Part shown: positions 8,068 to 16,096 of the stretch, in pieces | How the letters are laid out: every line of letters starts with the position of its first letter | How positions within the stretch are numbered: position 1 is the first letter of the stretch | Origin: Candidatus Hodarchaeota archaeon | Lineage (GTDB): Archaea > Asgardarchaeota > Heimdallarchaeia > Hodarchaeales > YT1-039 | NCBI GenBank assembly: GCA_016840025.1 | Contig: JAEOTF010000273.1 | Location: forward strand, 1-34,937 | DNA length: 34,937 bases | Reading direction: 5' to 3' | Program-made: the position numbers and the translations under genes | Notes under the pieces: generated by a model | What the model was told of the DNA's origin: nothing | Database searches by the model: none | The model's input: the letters and a program-made list of their open reading frames with translations, nothing else

Positions 8068-8742
8068 TTAGTCTTTACGTTTATAAATCACTATTCCTAC
8101 GACTATTGTTGAAATTAGTAGCACTGACATGATATTTTCTATTTCTGATAACGAATAGGTGACTTCCATCCTCGCCCTCACTTCCACTGCGGCTTCACTA
8201 CTAAGGAATCTTACCATTTGAGTGTGGGTCGAGTAGATCATAAACCCATAATTTTCTCCTTTTAGCCAATAATCATTACATTCCCAATACATATCTAGTG
8301 ATAAAGTAAATCCATCTCCCGCTATTACCGGTCCTGGTTCTGAGATTATTGTTCCTGCATTCGTAGGCGCATTTGAATAAGTTATTGTGTCTTCATCCCA
8401 ATCTGCTGCTAATCGATATATGGTATAATACCAATCTGTAATTGCGGTTGTGGGATATGTACACGACAGGTATACCATTGCTGAAGTTACTGTATATTCA
8501 GTAAAACCGCTTACGTCAAATTTAATGTATGCTTTATAGCTATTAGCTGAATCACTTACATGCATTAACGGTATATCGCCATAATTTCTTGATGGATCAG
8601 AAAAATTCACTTGTGCATCATCTGTAGCATATATAGACATTGAATCCTGTGGTGTGGCATTTCCTTGCATCACATGACTTGCTAATAGCATAATTCCCAA
8701 TAATATAAGTGGAAATGTTTTATTACTCTTCAATTTTCTCAA
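8068..8742 (-). CDS. DNRLRE (CBM96-like) domain surface protein
   Basis: This is a 224-residue exported protein. A signal peptide covers about residues 1-30 (hydrophobic core FPLILLGIMLLASHVMQG). The exterior domain is DNRLRE/CBM96-like: DDAQVNFSDPSRNYGD, then the AYIKFDVSGF strand, then the YTIYRLAADWDEDTITYSNAP segment, which is the clearest hallmark, and the closing YGFMIYSTH...RFLSSEA. Such domains bind polysaccharide or build surface and spore-like structures. One C-terminal helix (about 200-219) and the tail YKRKD anchor it. The first start is TTG at 8742. A second TTG at 8733, nine bases after AAGGAA, is better placed. It lies between the two copies of the duplicated segment. Confidence 0.8.
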   Translation of the reverse strand: MRKLKSNKTFPLILLGIMLLASHVMQGNATPQDSMSIYATDDAQVNFSDPSRNYGDIPLMHVSDSANSYKAYIKFDVSGFTEYTVTSAMVYLSCTYPTTAITDWYYTIYRLAADWDEDTITYSNAPTNAGTIISEPGPVIAGDGFTLSLDMYWECNDYWLKGENYGFMIYSTHTQMVRFLSSEAAVEVRARMEVTYSLSEIENIMSVLLISTIVVGIVIYKRKD

Positions 8743-9121
8743 TTCCTTTACTATTCCTTTATTATTCCTCGTTTCGTTGGTAAATAGTCAGTTTTCTCCT
8801 CTATTTACTCTATTACTTAATAGGCTATTCCTTTTAAATCCACCTAGTTCAAATTAACTGGAAATCTATCAATAATGGTAACCAGCTTTATCTCATTTAA
8901 TGCTCTTTCATAATTATTTTGACTAACGATGTAATACTATCTAAAATTTCCTGTAATATCATTTCTATTCCCGATATTACATTAGATAAAAAACTTCAAT
9001 AATCTTTGCTCTATCATACACAATTATTTATAAAAAGAAGAATTTTAGAAATAACTCAACGAGCAGCTATCCTGTTACTCTCTCGATACGTCTAGAGTAT
9101 CTACGTCAAATTAGTCTTATC
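8743..9121. other. 379-bp intergenic stretch carrying repeat copy and MNT/HEPN promoter region
   Basis: The left half (8743-8935) holds nothing I can identify. From 8936 to 9069 it carries the second copy of the repeat, including a truncated minus-strand start of the M14 peptidase (8936-8958). A TATA-like ATTTATAAAA near 9026-9035 on the plus strand could drive the nucleotidyltransferase operon, which would give a leader of roughly 60 bases. Confidence 0.55.
8936..9069. repeat. Direct repeat, second copy of left part (match to 6411-6544)
   Basis: It is the same 134-bp segment as 6411-6544, in the same orientation and about 2.5 kb away, with about 10 differences by hand count. It includes the first codons of an M14 peptidase gene that is not present here, so this end is truncated by whatever joined it at 8935/8936. 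Confidence 0.92.
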
Positions 9122-9727
9122 ATGACGGATACTGAAGGGTATGTTCTTGCGTATAAGGGAAAAATAGTACTGGATGCCTTTCAAATGATTAAAAAGACTA
9201 TTAATCGACACGAATACCAACTATCAGATGAAACTTTCAAAAAAATCACTCATGACAAGATTAGATCCCTACTCAAAATCTATGCCGATCTATTGTTAGA
9301 TCATTTCGGTAACCGTCTTTTAACACTAGTACTATTTGGGTCTTTTAGTCGCGGTACCTGGCACGAACATAGTGATATTGATATCTTACTTATTGTAGAA
9401 GATTGGGACAAACCATCATGGGAACGGTCACGAGAATTAAGAATTATCCACAAACAATTACGTAAGACAGATATAATTAATAAGCTATTAAAAGAAGACC
9501 AATATTATCCTATTTCACATTATATGCTTTCTAATACTGATCTAACCAGAGAACATCCTATTTTGTGGGATGTTTTGTTAGACGGAATAATTTTATACGA
9601 ACGTAATGATTTTGCTCAACAATTATTCCAAGAAATTCAAAATAGATTAGAAAAAATAAACGCGAAATGTATAATCACTCCAAGAAAAAAGAGGTATTGG
9701 ATATGCGATTCTCAAGTCGAGCATTGA
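9122..9727 (+). CDS. MNT-domain nucleotidyltransferase (MntA-like antitoxin candidate)
   Basis: This 201-residue protein has the minimal nucleotidyltransferase motif GSX10DXD, seen as GSFSRGTWHEHSDIDILLI (about residues 73-91), preceded by a helix (LLKIYADLLLDHFGNRLLTL). In the MntA/HepT type VII toxin-antitoxin system the nucleotidyltransferase adds AMP to the HEPN toxin and silences it. The gene overlaps the HEPN gene by 25 bases, the usual sign of coupled translation. Residues about 150-201 form an extra C-terminal helix region beyond the MNT core, and this is the part preserved in the remnant at 6526-6684. ATG start; no clear ribosome-binding site is visible. The cell role is inferred from the family. 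Confidence 0.88.
   Translation: MTDTEGYVLAYKGKIVLDAFQMIKKTINRHEYQLSDETFKKITHDKIRSLLKIYADLLLDHFGNRLLTLVLFGSFSRGTWHEHSDIDILLIVEDWDKPSWERSRELRIIHKQLRKTDIINKLLKEDQYYPISHYMLSNTDLTREHPILWDVLLDGIILYERNDFAQQLFQEIQNRLEKINAKCIITPRKKRYWICDSQVEH
9604..9722. repeat. Direct repeat, second copy of right part (match to 6543-6661)
   Basis: This 119-bp stretch spans the end of the nucleotidyltransferase gene and the start of HEPN. It matches 6543-6661 with about 12 differences by hand count. The match stops at 9722, inside the HEPN coding sequence, which marks the right breakpoint of the duplication. Confidence 0.9.
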
Positions 9728-10149
9728 AGGCGCTTAAACGAGCGAAAAGGTGGTTACAAGGAGCTCAAAGAGGGTTCGAGGATAAACGATGGGATGACTG
9801 TGTGTATTGTTCACAAATGGCTGCAGAACAATCATTGAAAGGTCTTTTAATACTACTTGGGGTATCATTCAAACGTATCCACGATATCTCTGATTATGTT
9901 TTATCTTTACAGAAAAATGCTAAATTATCTAATGAATTTCGTACCGAAATCCCTCAAATTGCTGATCAATTAGCTGAATTAACGGAACAACGTAATCTAG
10001 CTGGTTATGGTTTCGAAGATGATTTAGATAATGAATATTTTACCTCTTATGCACCTGAAGCATTGAAAATTGGAACTCGAATCCTCCAACAAGTAGAGAA
10101 GGAAATGAATCAACTCCTTCAGAAAGTAAAAACTAGTGAGGAAGAGTAA
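9703..10149 (+). CDS. HEPN domain protein, partner of the MNT nucleotidyltransferase
   Basis: The start at ATG 9703 is chosen because GAGG lies eight bases upstream and the HEPN domain begins there. The protein has 148 residues and is all helical: RALKALKRAKRWLQGAQRGF, then the signature CSQMAAEQSLKGLLILLG (about 33-50), then KRIHDISDYVLSL (about 54-66). It fits the HEPN (PF05168-like) family that accompanies MNT nucleotidyltransferases. The RNase motif R-x4-6-H of toxic HEPN proteins is not visible: the matching place reads QRNLAGYGFEDD, with Arg and Asn but no His. It may therefore lack RNase activity, bind a nucleotide or act only as the partner of the upstream enzyme. It probably forms one operon with it. 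Confidence 0.85.
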   Translation: MRFSSRALKALKRAKRWLQGAQRGFEDKRWDDCVYCSQMAAEQSLKGLLILLGVSFKRIHDISDYVLSLQKNAKLSNEFRTEIPQIADQLAELTEQRNLAGYGFEDDLDNEYFTSYAPEALKIGTRILQQVEKEMNQLLQKVKTSEEE

Positions 10150-10194
10150 TATTATCAAAACCTATCAATGGATCAAGTTAGATCAAAATTTAGC

Positions 10195-11394
10195 TTAAAA
10201 AGTCTCAAATGCATGAGTTATTTTTTGTATAAGGAATGCTATCTCTTCATCAGTGATGTTTAATGGGGGCAATAATCTAAGTATATCTCTTTGCAAATTG
10301 AACCCTATCATTATCCCTGCCTTCATTAATTCATCTTTTAGTTTTACGACCATTTCTTTACTTGAATGATGATTATATGATTGTATTTGAATTCCAAAAA
10401 TCATTCCATATGACCTAACTTCTTTGATACACGGATGAGAGAAAGAAGTCAAGTAGTTGTTGATTCGTCTTAATTTACTTTGACATTCCTCGATAACCTG
10501 TTCTTCTTCAATCACATCTACTACAGCTTTTGCCACTGCTGCGCCTAAGGGATCCAACTGATGAGACTGGGCATAATACATATCGGAAGGAGAAACTTTC
10601 GACTCCAAGAGTGAAGTTGTGATTATAGCACTAATGGGATAACCATTGCCTAACGCTTTTCCGATTGCGATCACATCAGGGATAATTCCAAAGTGTTCAT
10701 AACCGAATTTATGTCCTGCTCTCCCAAGTCCTGTTGTAACCTCATCAACAACAATTAATCCGCCTTCATCATGTGTTTTTTGACATATATATTGGATTAG
10801 ATTCGTACAGGGTTTATAAACTCCTCCACTAACCATTATCGGTTCCAAAACAAAACAAGCGGGAACTTGTGAGTTATTTTGAAAAACTTCTTCTAGGATA
10901 GCAGTATATTTTACACGACAATCACAATTCGATGAATTACACATCTGATAGGGGATCTTTAATCGGGATTCTGTTCCTGTGGTATAGGATGATGCTTTCG
11001 CTGTACCATATGACCCAAGAAATGAGTCGTGGAGAGATAATACCTTATCTCGACCTGTAATCTTTTTTGTAAAATTAATAGCAAATTCCATTGCTTCGCT
11101 GCCACTATTTAAAAATGTCAGTCGGTCATAGTCACCTGGGAAGAATTTTAAGACTCGATCCGCTGCTTCAAGTGTTATAGGAGTGAGAAAGCGATTATTT
11201 CGATGGAGAATTTCACTTAGTTGATTCTTCATAACTTGAACTACTTTAGGATGATTATGACCAAGATTGCAACACCACATCCCTGATTCGCAATCTAAAT
11301 ATTTTTTTCCATCTATATCCCAGACCCAACTTCCTTGTGCTTTATTTATTAAAATAGATTCAAAATTGTTGGTTTTTAATAGATTTGTAGTCAT
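10195..11394 (-). CDS. Class III PLP-dependent aminotransferase
   Basis: This is a 399-residue aminotransferase of the acetylornithine/4-aminobutyrate/glutamate-1-semialdehyde class. Visible elements are NSGSEAMEFAINFTKKITGR (about 96-115, phosphate binding), GGLIVVDEVTTGLGRAG (Asp217 pairs with the PLP ring) and DVIAIGKALGNGYPISAI (Lys246 is the likely Schiff-base lysine). Near residue 122 the usual YHG motif is replaced by LHDSFLGSYG, and a Cys-rich insertion (CNSSNCDC) lies near 152-159. Both set it apart from standard ArgD, GabT and HemL. The donor and acceptor cannot be assigned from sequence. ATG start, with GAAGGAGAT upstream. The gene is convergent with the MNT/HEPN pair and alone on its strand. 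Confidence 0.85.
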   Translation of the reverse strand: MTTNLLKTNNFESILINKAQGSWVWDIDGKKYLDCESGMWCCNLGHNHPKVVQVMKNQLSEILHRNNRFLTPITLEAADRVLKFFPGDYDRLTFLNSGSEAMEFAINFTKKITGRDKVLSLHDSFLGSYGTAKASSYTTGTESRLKIPYQMCNSSNCDCRVKYTAILEEVFQNNSQVPACFVLEPIMVSGGVYKPCTNLIQYICQKTHDEGGLIVVDEVTTGLGRAGHKFGYEHFGIIPDVIAIGKALGNGYPISAIITTSLLESKVSPSDMYYAQSHQLDPLGAAVAKAVVDVIEEEQVIEECQSKLRRINNYLTSFSHPCIKEVRSYGMIFGIQIQSYNHHSSKEMVVKLKDELMKAGIMIGFNLQRDILRLLPPLNITDEEIAFLIQKITHAFETF

Positions 11395-11946
11395 CTATCA
11401 CAATATCTCCTTCTTTTTCTTTTTCCAAGATATGAATTCAGTAATTACACTGTAAATGTATTAAACAATAAAACAATGATCGAAGCATTGTCGTAAAACC
11501 TTTCTGAGAGGTTTGATATAAAAACTGAGAGATTAATGATAGTACTTGGGCTATTATTCTTGTTTTGAAATTAAAATAGGACAGTTGGATCATGAAAGGG
11601 AACATCAACCATGTCTTTTCCCGAGATATGATCCCAAATGAAGAATCCATCCCAACCAGCTTTTTCAGCTTTAAGTGCTAGTTCTAGTTTTTCACTATTA
11701 CAATTACGGGTGAATTCATATGGGATCAACTGTCAACGCCCAATAGATCATTTTTCCTTAATTCCCAATCGAAAAAACGGAAGTAGGCGGTTTTTGGTGC
11801 GGCTAAGGCAAGTTTTACGTGTTTAATATGTGAGTCAACACGACACTGTTCTTATTCTTGAATAATGATATAATAAATCGATATATTTTATATTAGTACA
11901 TAATTTTACTTCACTACTAAGTAATTTAACCTTGGTGATAATTTTA
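11395..11946. other. 550-bp intergenic stretch containing a gene remnant
   Basis: Apart from the monooxygenase remnant at 11571-11751 I see no gene here. An AT-rich run with TATA-like TATATTTTATAT lies around 11881-11892, roughly 60 bases upstream of the lamin-tail protein, and may belong to its promoter. Confidence 0.45.
11571..11751 (-). pseudogene. Remnant of a luciferase-like (F420-type) monooxygenase N-terminus
   Basis: Reading the minus strand in the frame that ends with TAA at 11571-11573 gives about 55 codons with an unmistakable bacterial-luciferase-like signature: LELALKAEKAGWDGFFIWDH, followed by GKDMVDVPFHDPTVLF. In intact F420-dependent or FMN-dependent members this block lies near residues 20-65 of a protein of about 300. 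Upstream the frame is closed by TGA at about 11732, while a plausible original start (ATG at 11749-11751, reading MIYWALTVDPI) is in another frame, so at least one frameshift has occurred. The remaining 80 percent of the gene is missing. The stretch is too short to be functional. Confidence 0.75.
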
Positions 11947-12798
11947 ATGAAATGGAGATCAAAAAGTTGCTTATTGATCCTAGTACTGCTCCTGCCCTTC
12001 TTGACGGCTATTAGTGCGGTGTACGCGGATATAGAAGCGCCAAGAAGTCCCGTGTCGCATGCAACACATGTGGTACTATCTGAAATAGCTGCTGCGGGAT
12101 CTGCTGGTGCTACTGATGAGTTTGTTGAACTTTACAATCCTACTGGTAGTGGAATCGATATTTCAGGCTGGTCAATCCAATATTTATCTAGTAGCCGTCA
12201 ACCAGAGGATGGCTCTAATTTTGTTCTTATAAAAGCAAATATATCTGCATCTACTATTATTACCGCTTATAGTTTCTATCTTCTTACTGGGGCTTCTTAT
12301 GATGACGCTACCATTCCAGATCAAGTTGGCATAACATTCAGTTTTGCAGGAACGGGTGGGCATATTGTTTTAGTCAGTAACGGTGACAAGATCACATCTT
12401 ATAGCGATGCTGATGTTGTGGATAGGATCGGTTATGGGTCTGCCAATTATCCTGAAGGCAGCGCTGCATCAGTTCCTTCATGGACTATCAGTGACGAATC
12501 TCTAGAACGTAAAGCATATTCAAGCTCTACTCAAAGCTCTATGGCATCTGGTGCCGATGTAAACGAAGGTAATAGCTGGGATACGGATGATAACAGTTAT
12601 GATTTTGTAGTTCAAACTTCAAGGAATGCCCAAAACTCTCTCAGTGTCGAGACATTTCATGAATTTCCATCAATTCTTATCAGCTTTATCGTAGTTCTTA
12701 TTTTAATTCCAATAATCTCCTTTGGGATATTAAAGAGAAAAAAAATTAGTAAAAGTGTGCTTCTTCCATCTTTTTTTTGTCATGTAAACTCGCCTTAG
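11947..12798 (+). CDS. Lamin-tail domain (LTD) surface protein
   Basis: The start is placed at ATG 11947, seven bases after GGTGAT, rather than at TTG 11932, because the signal peptide then begins cleanly (MKWRSKSCLLILVLLLPFL). The protein has 283 residues. The exterior domain is a lamin-tail domain: HVVLSEIAAAGSAGATDEFV, ELYNPTGSGIDISGWSI (about 46-63), then AYSFYLLTGASYDD and HIVLVSNGDKI and VVDRIGYG. Prokaryotic LTDs occur on secreted nucleases and surface proteins and probably bind protein or sugar. A helix at about residues 246-264 followed by KRKK anchors it, preceded by FHEFPS, which recalls archaeal sorting tails. It stands alone on the plus strand. Confidence 0.85.
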   Translation: MKWRSKSCLLILVLLLPFLTAISAVYADIEAPRSPVSHATHVVLSEIAAAGSAGATDEFVELYNPTGSGIDISGWSIQYLSSSRQPEDGSNFVLIKANISASTIITAYSFYLLTGASYDDATIPDQVGITFSFAGTGGHIVLVSNGDKITSYSDADVVDRIGYGSANYPEGSAASVPSWTISDESLERKAYSSSTQSSMASGADVNEGNSWDTDDNSYDFVVQTSRNAQNSLSVETFHEFPSILISFIVVLILIPIISFGILKRKKISKSVLLPSFFCHVNSP

Positions 12799-13070
12799 AC
12801 ACAATAAAAACAAAATATTTATCTTTCGCTGTCAAGTCCATTTAAACACCGATGTTCTGTAGTTGAATAGATAAGGACACATTTCTAAAAAGTGATTTTA
12901 AAGCTTTTATAGTAGAGAGCTGTATTTCATTTAAATACGGCTTTCCCATAGTGATATTTTTATGAAATAAGGAGTAATCGAATTACTAAGCCAAATTATA
13001 GAAATGTATAAATCTTAGACAGATATTTTAGGATTCCTTTTCTTTTTGTATTGTTTTGAGGATTTAAACA

Positions 13071-14591
13071 ATGAAAGAGCTATATCAAAGCCTTATGGAA
13101 AAAATCAAGGAAGTAGCATTGATTAGTGAGATTCTTAATGTTTTATATTGGGATCTTCAAGTTATGATACCCCCAAAAGGTTATGAACAACGGGGAGCAC
13201 AAACATCCTACTTAGAGGGTGTTATTCATCAGAAATTTACCGATCCCACAATCGGTGAAATATTAGCAAAGATCCAGAATCATTCCAACTTTAACGAACT
13301 AACAGATCTAGAAAAAAGAAATATTCAGTTAATCCAAAGAGATTATGATAAGGAGACTAAAATTCCGAAAGATTTAGTTGAAGAAATGTCAAAGCATGGG
13401 AATAAAGCTGATCAGATGTGGAAAAAGGCAAAAGAAGCGTCAGATTTTGCTCTGTTTGAACCTTATATCGAAAAATGGGTAGAATTACTCCAAAAGAGGG
13501 CAAATTACATAAACCCTTCAAAACCACCGTTCGAAGTCCTATTAGACGAATATGAACGAGGTTTCACTTCTACCATTTATACAGAAATATTTAATGAACT
13601 AAAAGAGAATCTGATTCCTCTAATCAAACAAATATTAAACTCACCTAATCAACCTAATACAAGCCTTATAAAAAGGCAGTGCTCAATTCCTATCCAAGAA
13701 AAGTTAGCTAATGATCTGCTTCCTATAATAGGTTATGATTTAGAAGCAGGGAGATTGGATGTAGCAGTTCATCCGTTCACAAATGGAATATTAGATGATG
13801 TAAGGATCACAACAGAATATGAGGAAGAAGATTTTTCAGTAAACTTCTTTTGTGTGTTACATGAGGGAGGACATGGGATTTATGAACAAAATAAACCTCG
13901 AGAGTATCACAGGCAGCCTATAGGTGAAGAAAGTTCAGCAGGAATGCATGAGTCTCAATCCCGCTTCTTTGAGAATATGATTGGACGCAGTACTGAATTC
14001 TGGGAGTTTTATTTACACAAATTCAAGAAAATTACGGCACCAGCCTTCGATGATGTGGAATTAATTCCATTTGTCAAGGCATTGAATCAAATTCAGAATT
14101 CTCTAATTCGGGTAGAAGCGGATGAAGTAACTTATTCTTTGCATTGTCTTCTTCGTTTTGAGATCGAACGTGACCTTTTCGCAGGGAAAATCAAAGTTAA
14201 GGATCTACCTCAGATATGGAATGCAAAAATCAAAGAATACTTCGGATTAGACGTACCAAATGATGCGCAAGGCGTTTTACAGGACACACATTGGGCATGG
14301 GGATTGTTTGGCTATTTTCCTACATACACGTTGGGGAACCTGTATGGAGCTCAATTCTTGAACAAACTAACCAAAGACATTCCTGACTGGAAGGATAGAT
14401 TAAGACAAGGAGATGTCTTAACTCTTAAAGAATGGTTAGCGGAAAATATTCATCGAAAAGGAGCAATATATGACCCATTGGACTTAATTCAAGAAGTTAC
14501 GGGAGAAAAGCTGAATTCAAAGTATTTTGTTGAATATTTGAAAGAGAAATACTCCAAACTTTATGAGTTAGAACATTCATCACAGACCTAA
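13071..14591 (+). CDS. M32 family metallocarboxypeptidase (Taq type)
   Basis: This is a full-length (506-residue) thermostable carboxypeptidase of family M32. All the family motifs are present: DVRITTEY (the D-x-R-x-T motif), the zinc site HEGGH at His264-Glu265-His268, GMHESQSRFFEN (the HES/GQ motif that supplies the third ligand), IRVEADEVTY, and GVLQDTHWAWG (the G-x-x-Q-D-x-H-W motif). It removes C-terminal amino acids from peptides in the cytoplasm, with broad specificity and little action at proline. ATG start with GAGG about nine bases upstream. It is monocistronic. With the M14 and M19 homologues it makes three peptidase-type genes in this window. Confidence 0.97.
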   Translation: MKELYQSLMEKIKEVALISEILNVLYWDLQVMIPPKGYEQRGAQTSYLEGVIHQKFTDPTIGEILAKIQNHSNFNELTDLEKRNIQLIQRDYDKETKIPKDLVEEMSKHGNKADQMWKKAKEASDFALFEPYIEKWVELLQKRANYINPSKPPFEVLLDEYERGFTSTIYTEIFNELKENLIPLIKQILNSPNQPNTSLIKRQCSIPIQEKLANDLLPIIGYDLEAGRLDVAVHPFTNGILDDVRITTEYEEEDFSVNFFCVLHEGGHGIYEQNKPREYHRQPIGEESSAGMHESQSRFFENMIGRSTEFWEFYLHKFKKITAPAFDDVELIPFVKALNQIQNSLIRVEADEVTYSLHCLLRFEIERDLFAGKIKVKDLPQIWNAKIKEYFGLDVPNDAQGVLQDTHWAWGLFGYFPTYTLGNLYGAQFLNKLTKDIPDWKDRLRQGDVLTLKEWLAENIHRKGAIYDPLDLIQEVTGEKLNSKYFVEYLKEKYSKLYELEHSSQT

Positions 14592-14747
14592 ACTCTAAAC
14601 TTCTGTTGCATTATTTTTGTTTAGATCCTTATGTAAGTCCTAAATATGGATAAAAAATCCATTTAAATACTATCAATGAGGACTTTACAGTTGAAAAAAG
14701 GAGAAAAAGTCTGGGTTAATCTGTTCAATCCTCTAAGGCAGTAGAGA

Positions 14748-15998
14748 TTAACCTCGTGACTTCTTTATTCTAATATATAACAAACTAAAGGGTGCGAGTA
14801 GCAAACTCAAGCTCATTATTAGCTCATATCGGTTTGAAAATTCGGGAACCAGTGTGTTGGATCTCGCATACTTCAAATCAACATTTGTGAAATCACGGTA
14901 ACTGATGTGAGCATAGTCAAAGTTATCCACCGCTAACGAGCAGCTCTCACCAATGTCCCCTGTACTGTCCACGATCTCAATATTCCAGCCAGTTCCATCC
15001 CTGTAGGCATATTTTAAATCATCGTTTGTCCGATCACTATAGCAGATGTGAGGATAACCATTGCTCTCTACTGCCAGCGAAGTATAGTATCCAACGTCCC
15101 CTGTACTGTCCAGAGTTGTGGTCCACTAGTAACCCAAGTTATTGGACGCATACATTAAATCTCCAAATGAGAAATCTTGGTAACTGATGTGAACATAGCC
15201 ATAGATATCCAGCGCAATTGAAGTATACAAACCAACATTACCATCACTATCCACATTCGTATGGTGCCAACCAGAGCCATCTTTATACACATACCTCAAA
15301 TCATAATTTGGACTGCTTTCAAAAAAACTGATGTGAGGATAGTTACTGCTGTCCAGCGTAATCGAAGGATAGTTGCCGCCATTAAAAAAACTACCAAGTA
15401 TAGTTTCATGATGCCAGCCAGACCCATCCTTATACGCATATTCCAAATCTTCGTTTGTACTATCATAATAGCTGATGTGAGGATAGTTACTGCTGTCTAG
15501 TGCAAGTGAAGTACACTGAAAAACGATACTGGGTGACCAATATACTCTCTCTGTATGCCAGCCAAAGCCATCTTTATATGCATACTTCAAATCATCGTTC
15601 GTTTTGTTAATGTAGCTGATGTGAGGATAGTTATTGCTATCCAACGCAAGCGAAGAATAGTCTCCAACGGTACCAACACTTTCTACAGTCTCACTCTGCC
15701 AACCACTTGCATTTAGGTAGTAATACATCAAATCATAGGATCCTCCGTATTCATAATAGGTAACGTGAGGATAATTATTAGTATCTACCGCGGTTGAAGT
15801 CCTAATAAGAGCAGCATCATCTACTTTACCAGTAGTCCAAGTAAAAGGAGACCTAATAGCTTTTTCAGACTCTGTTATTGAGAGCTTTGTTTAAATCGGA
15901 ACACTACTCACATTTGCTAAGTTTATGAATGTTAGCAAGGGAATAATGAGCATTAATAAGAAAAAAATATTTAAAATCTTTTTTTGTGGATTTTTCAT
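14748..15998 (-). pseudogene. Seven-repeat beta-propeller surface protein interrupted by two in-frame stop codons
   Basis: One continuous frame runs from ATG at 15996-15998 to the final stop at 14748. It carries a signal peptide (MKNPQKKILNIFFLLMLIIP), seven repeats of about 47-52 residues with the core SLALDSxNYPHISYxD and AYKDGSGWHxE, and a C-terminal PEFS-like tail, membrane helix and IRIKKSRG. The seven PHISY-type strands suggest a seven-bladed propeller. The frame is broken only by TAA at 15891-15893 (codon 36, just after the signal peptide) and TAG at 15126-15128 (within blade 5-6). There is no frameshift, and the repeat pattern is intact across both stops. The remaining open stretches begin at TTG 15731 and GTG 14972. 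It is either a young pseudogene or subject to readthrough. Confidence 0.85.
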
Positions 15999-16096
15999 TA
16001 ATTTACCCCTCAAATCGGGTATGGTTATTGGTTCAATTGTAAGATTATGTGTTAATGGTGTTAAGTTTTTTTTAGCTTATCTTAGTTAGTAATACA

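Noticed and set aside
6662..8935. The segment between the direct repeats as a classical insertion sequence or transposon
   Set aside because: It has no transposase or recombinase gene and no terminal inverted repeats that I could see. The flanking repeats are pieces of host genes.
11438..11650. Minus-strand 70-codon frame
   Set aside because: It overlaps the monooxygenase remnant in another frame. The remnant frame has clear homology-type sequence, while this one does not.
14748..15731. General stop-codon recoding as explanation of the split propeller gene
   Set aside because: Two different stops (TAA and TAG) are involved, and both serve as normal ends of other genes in the window.
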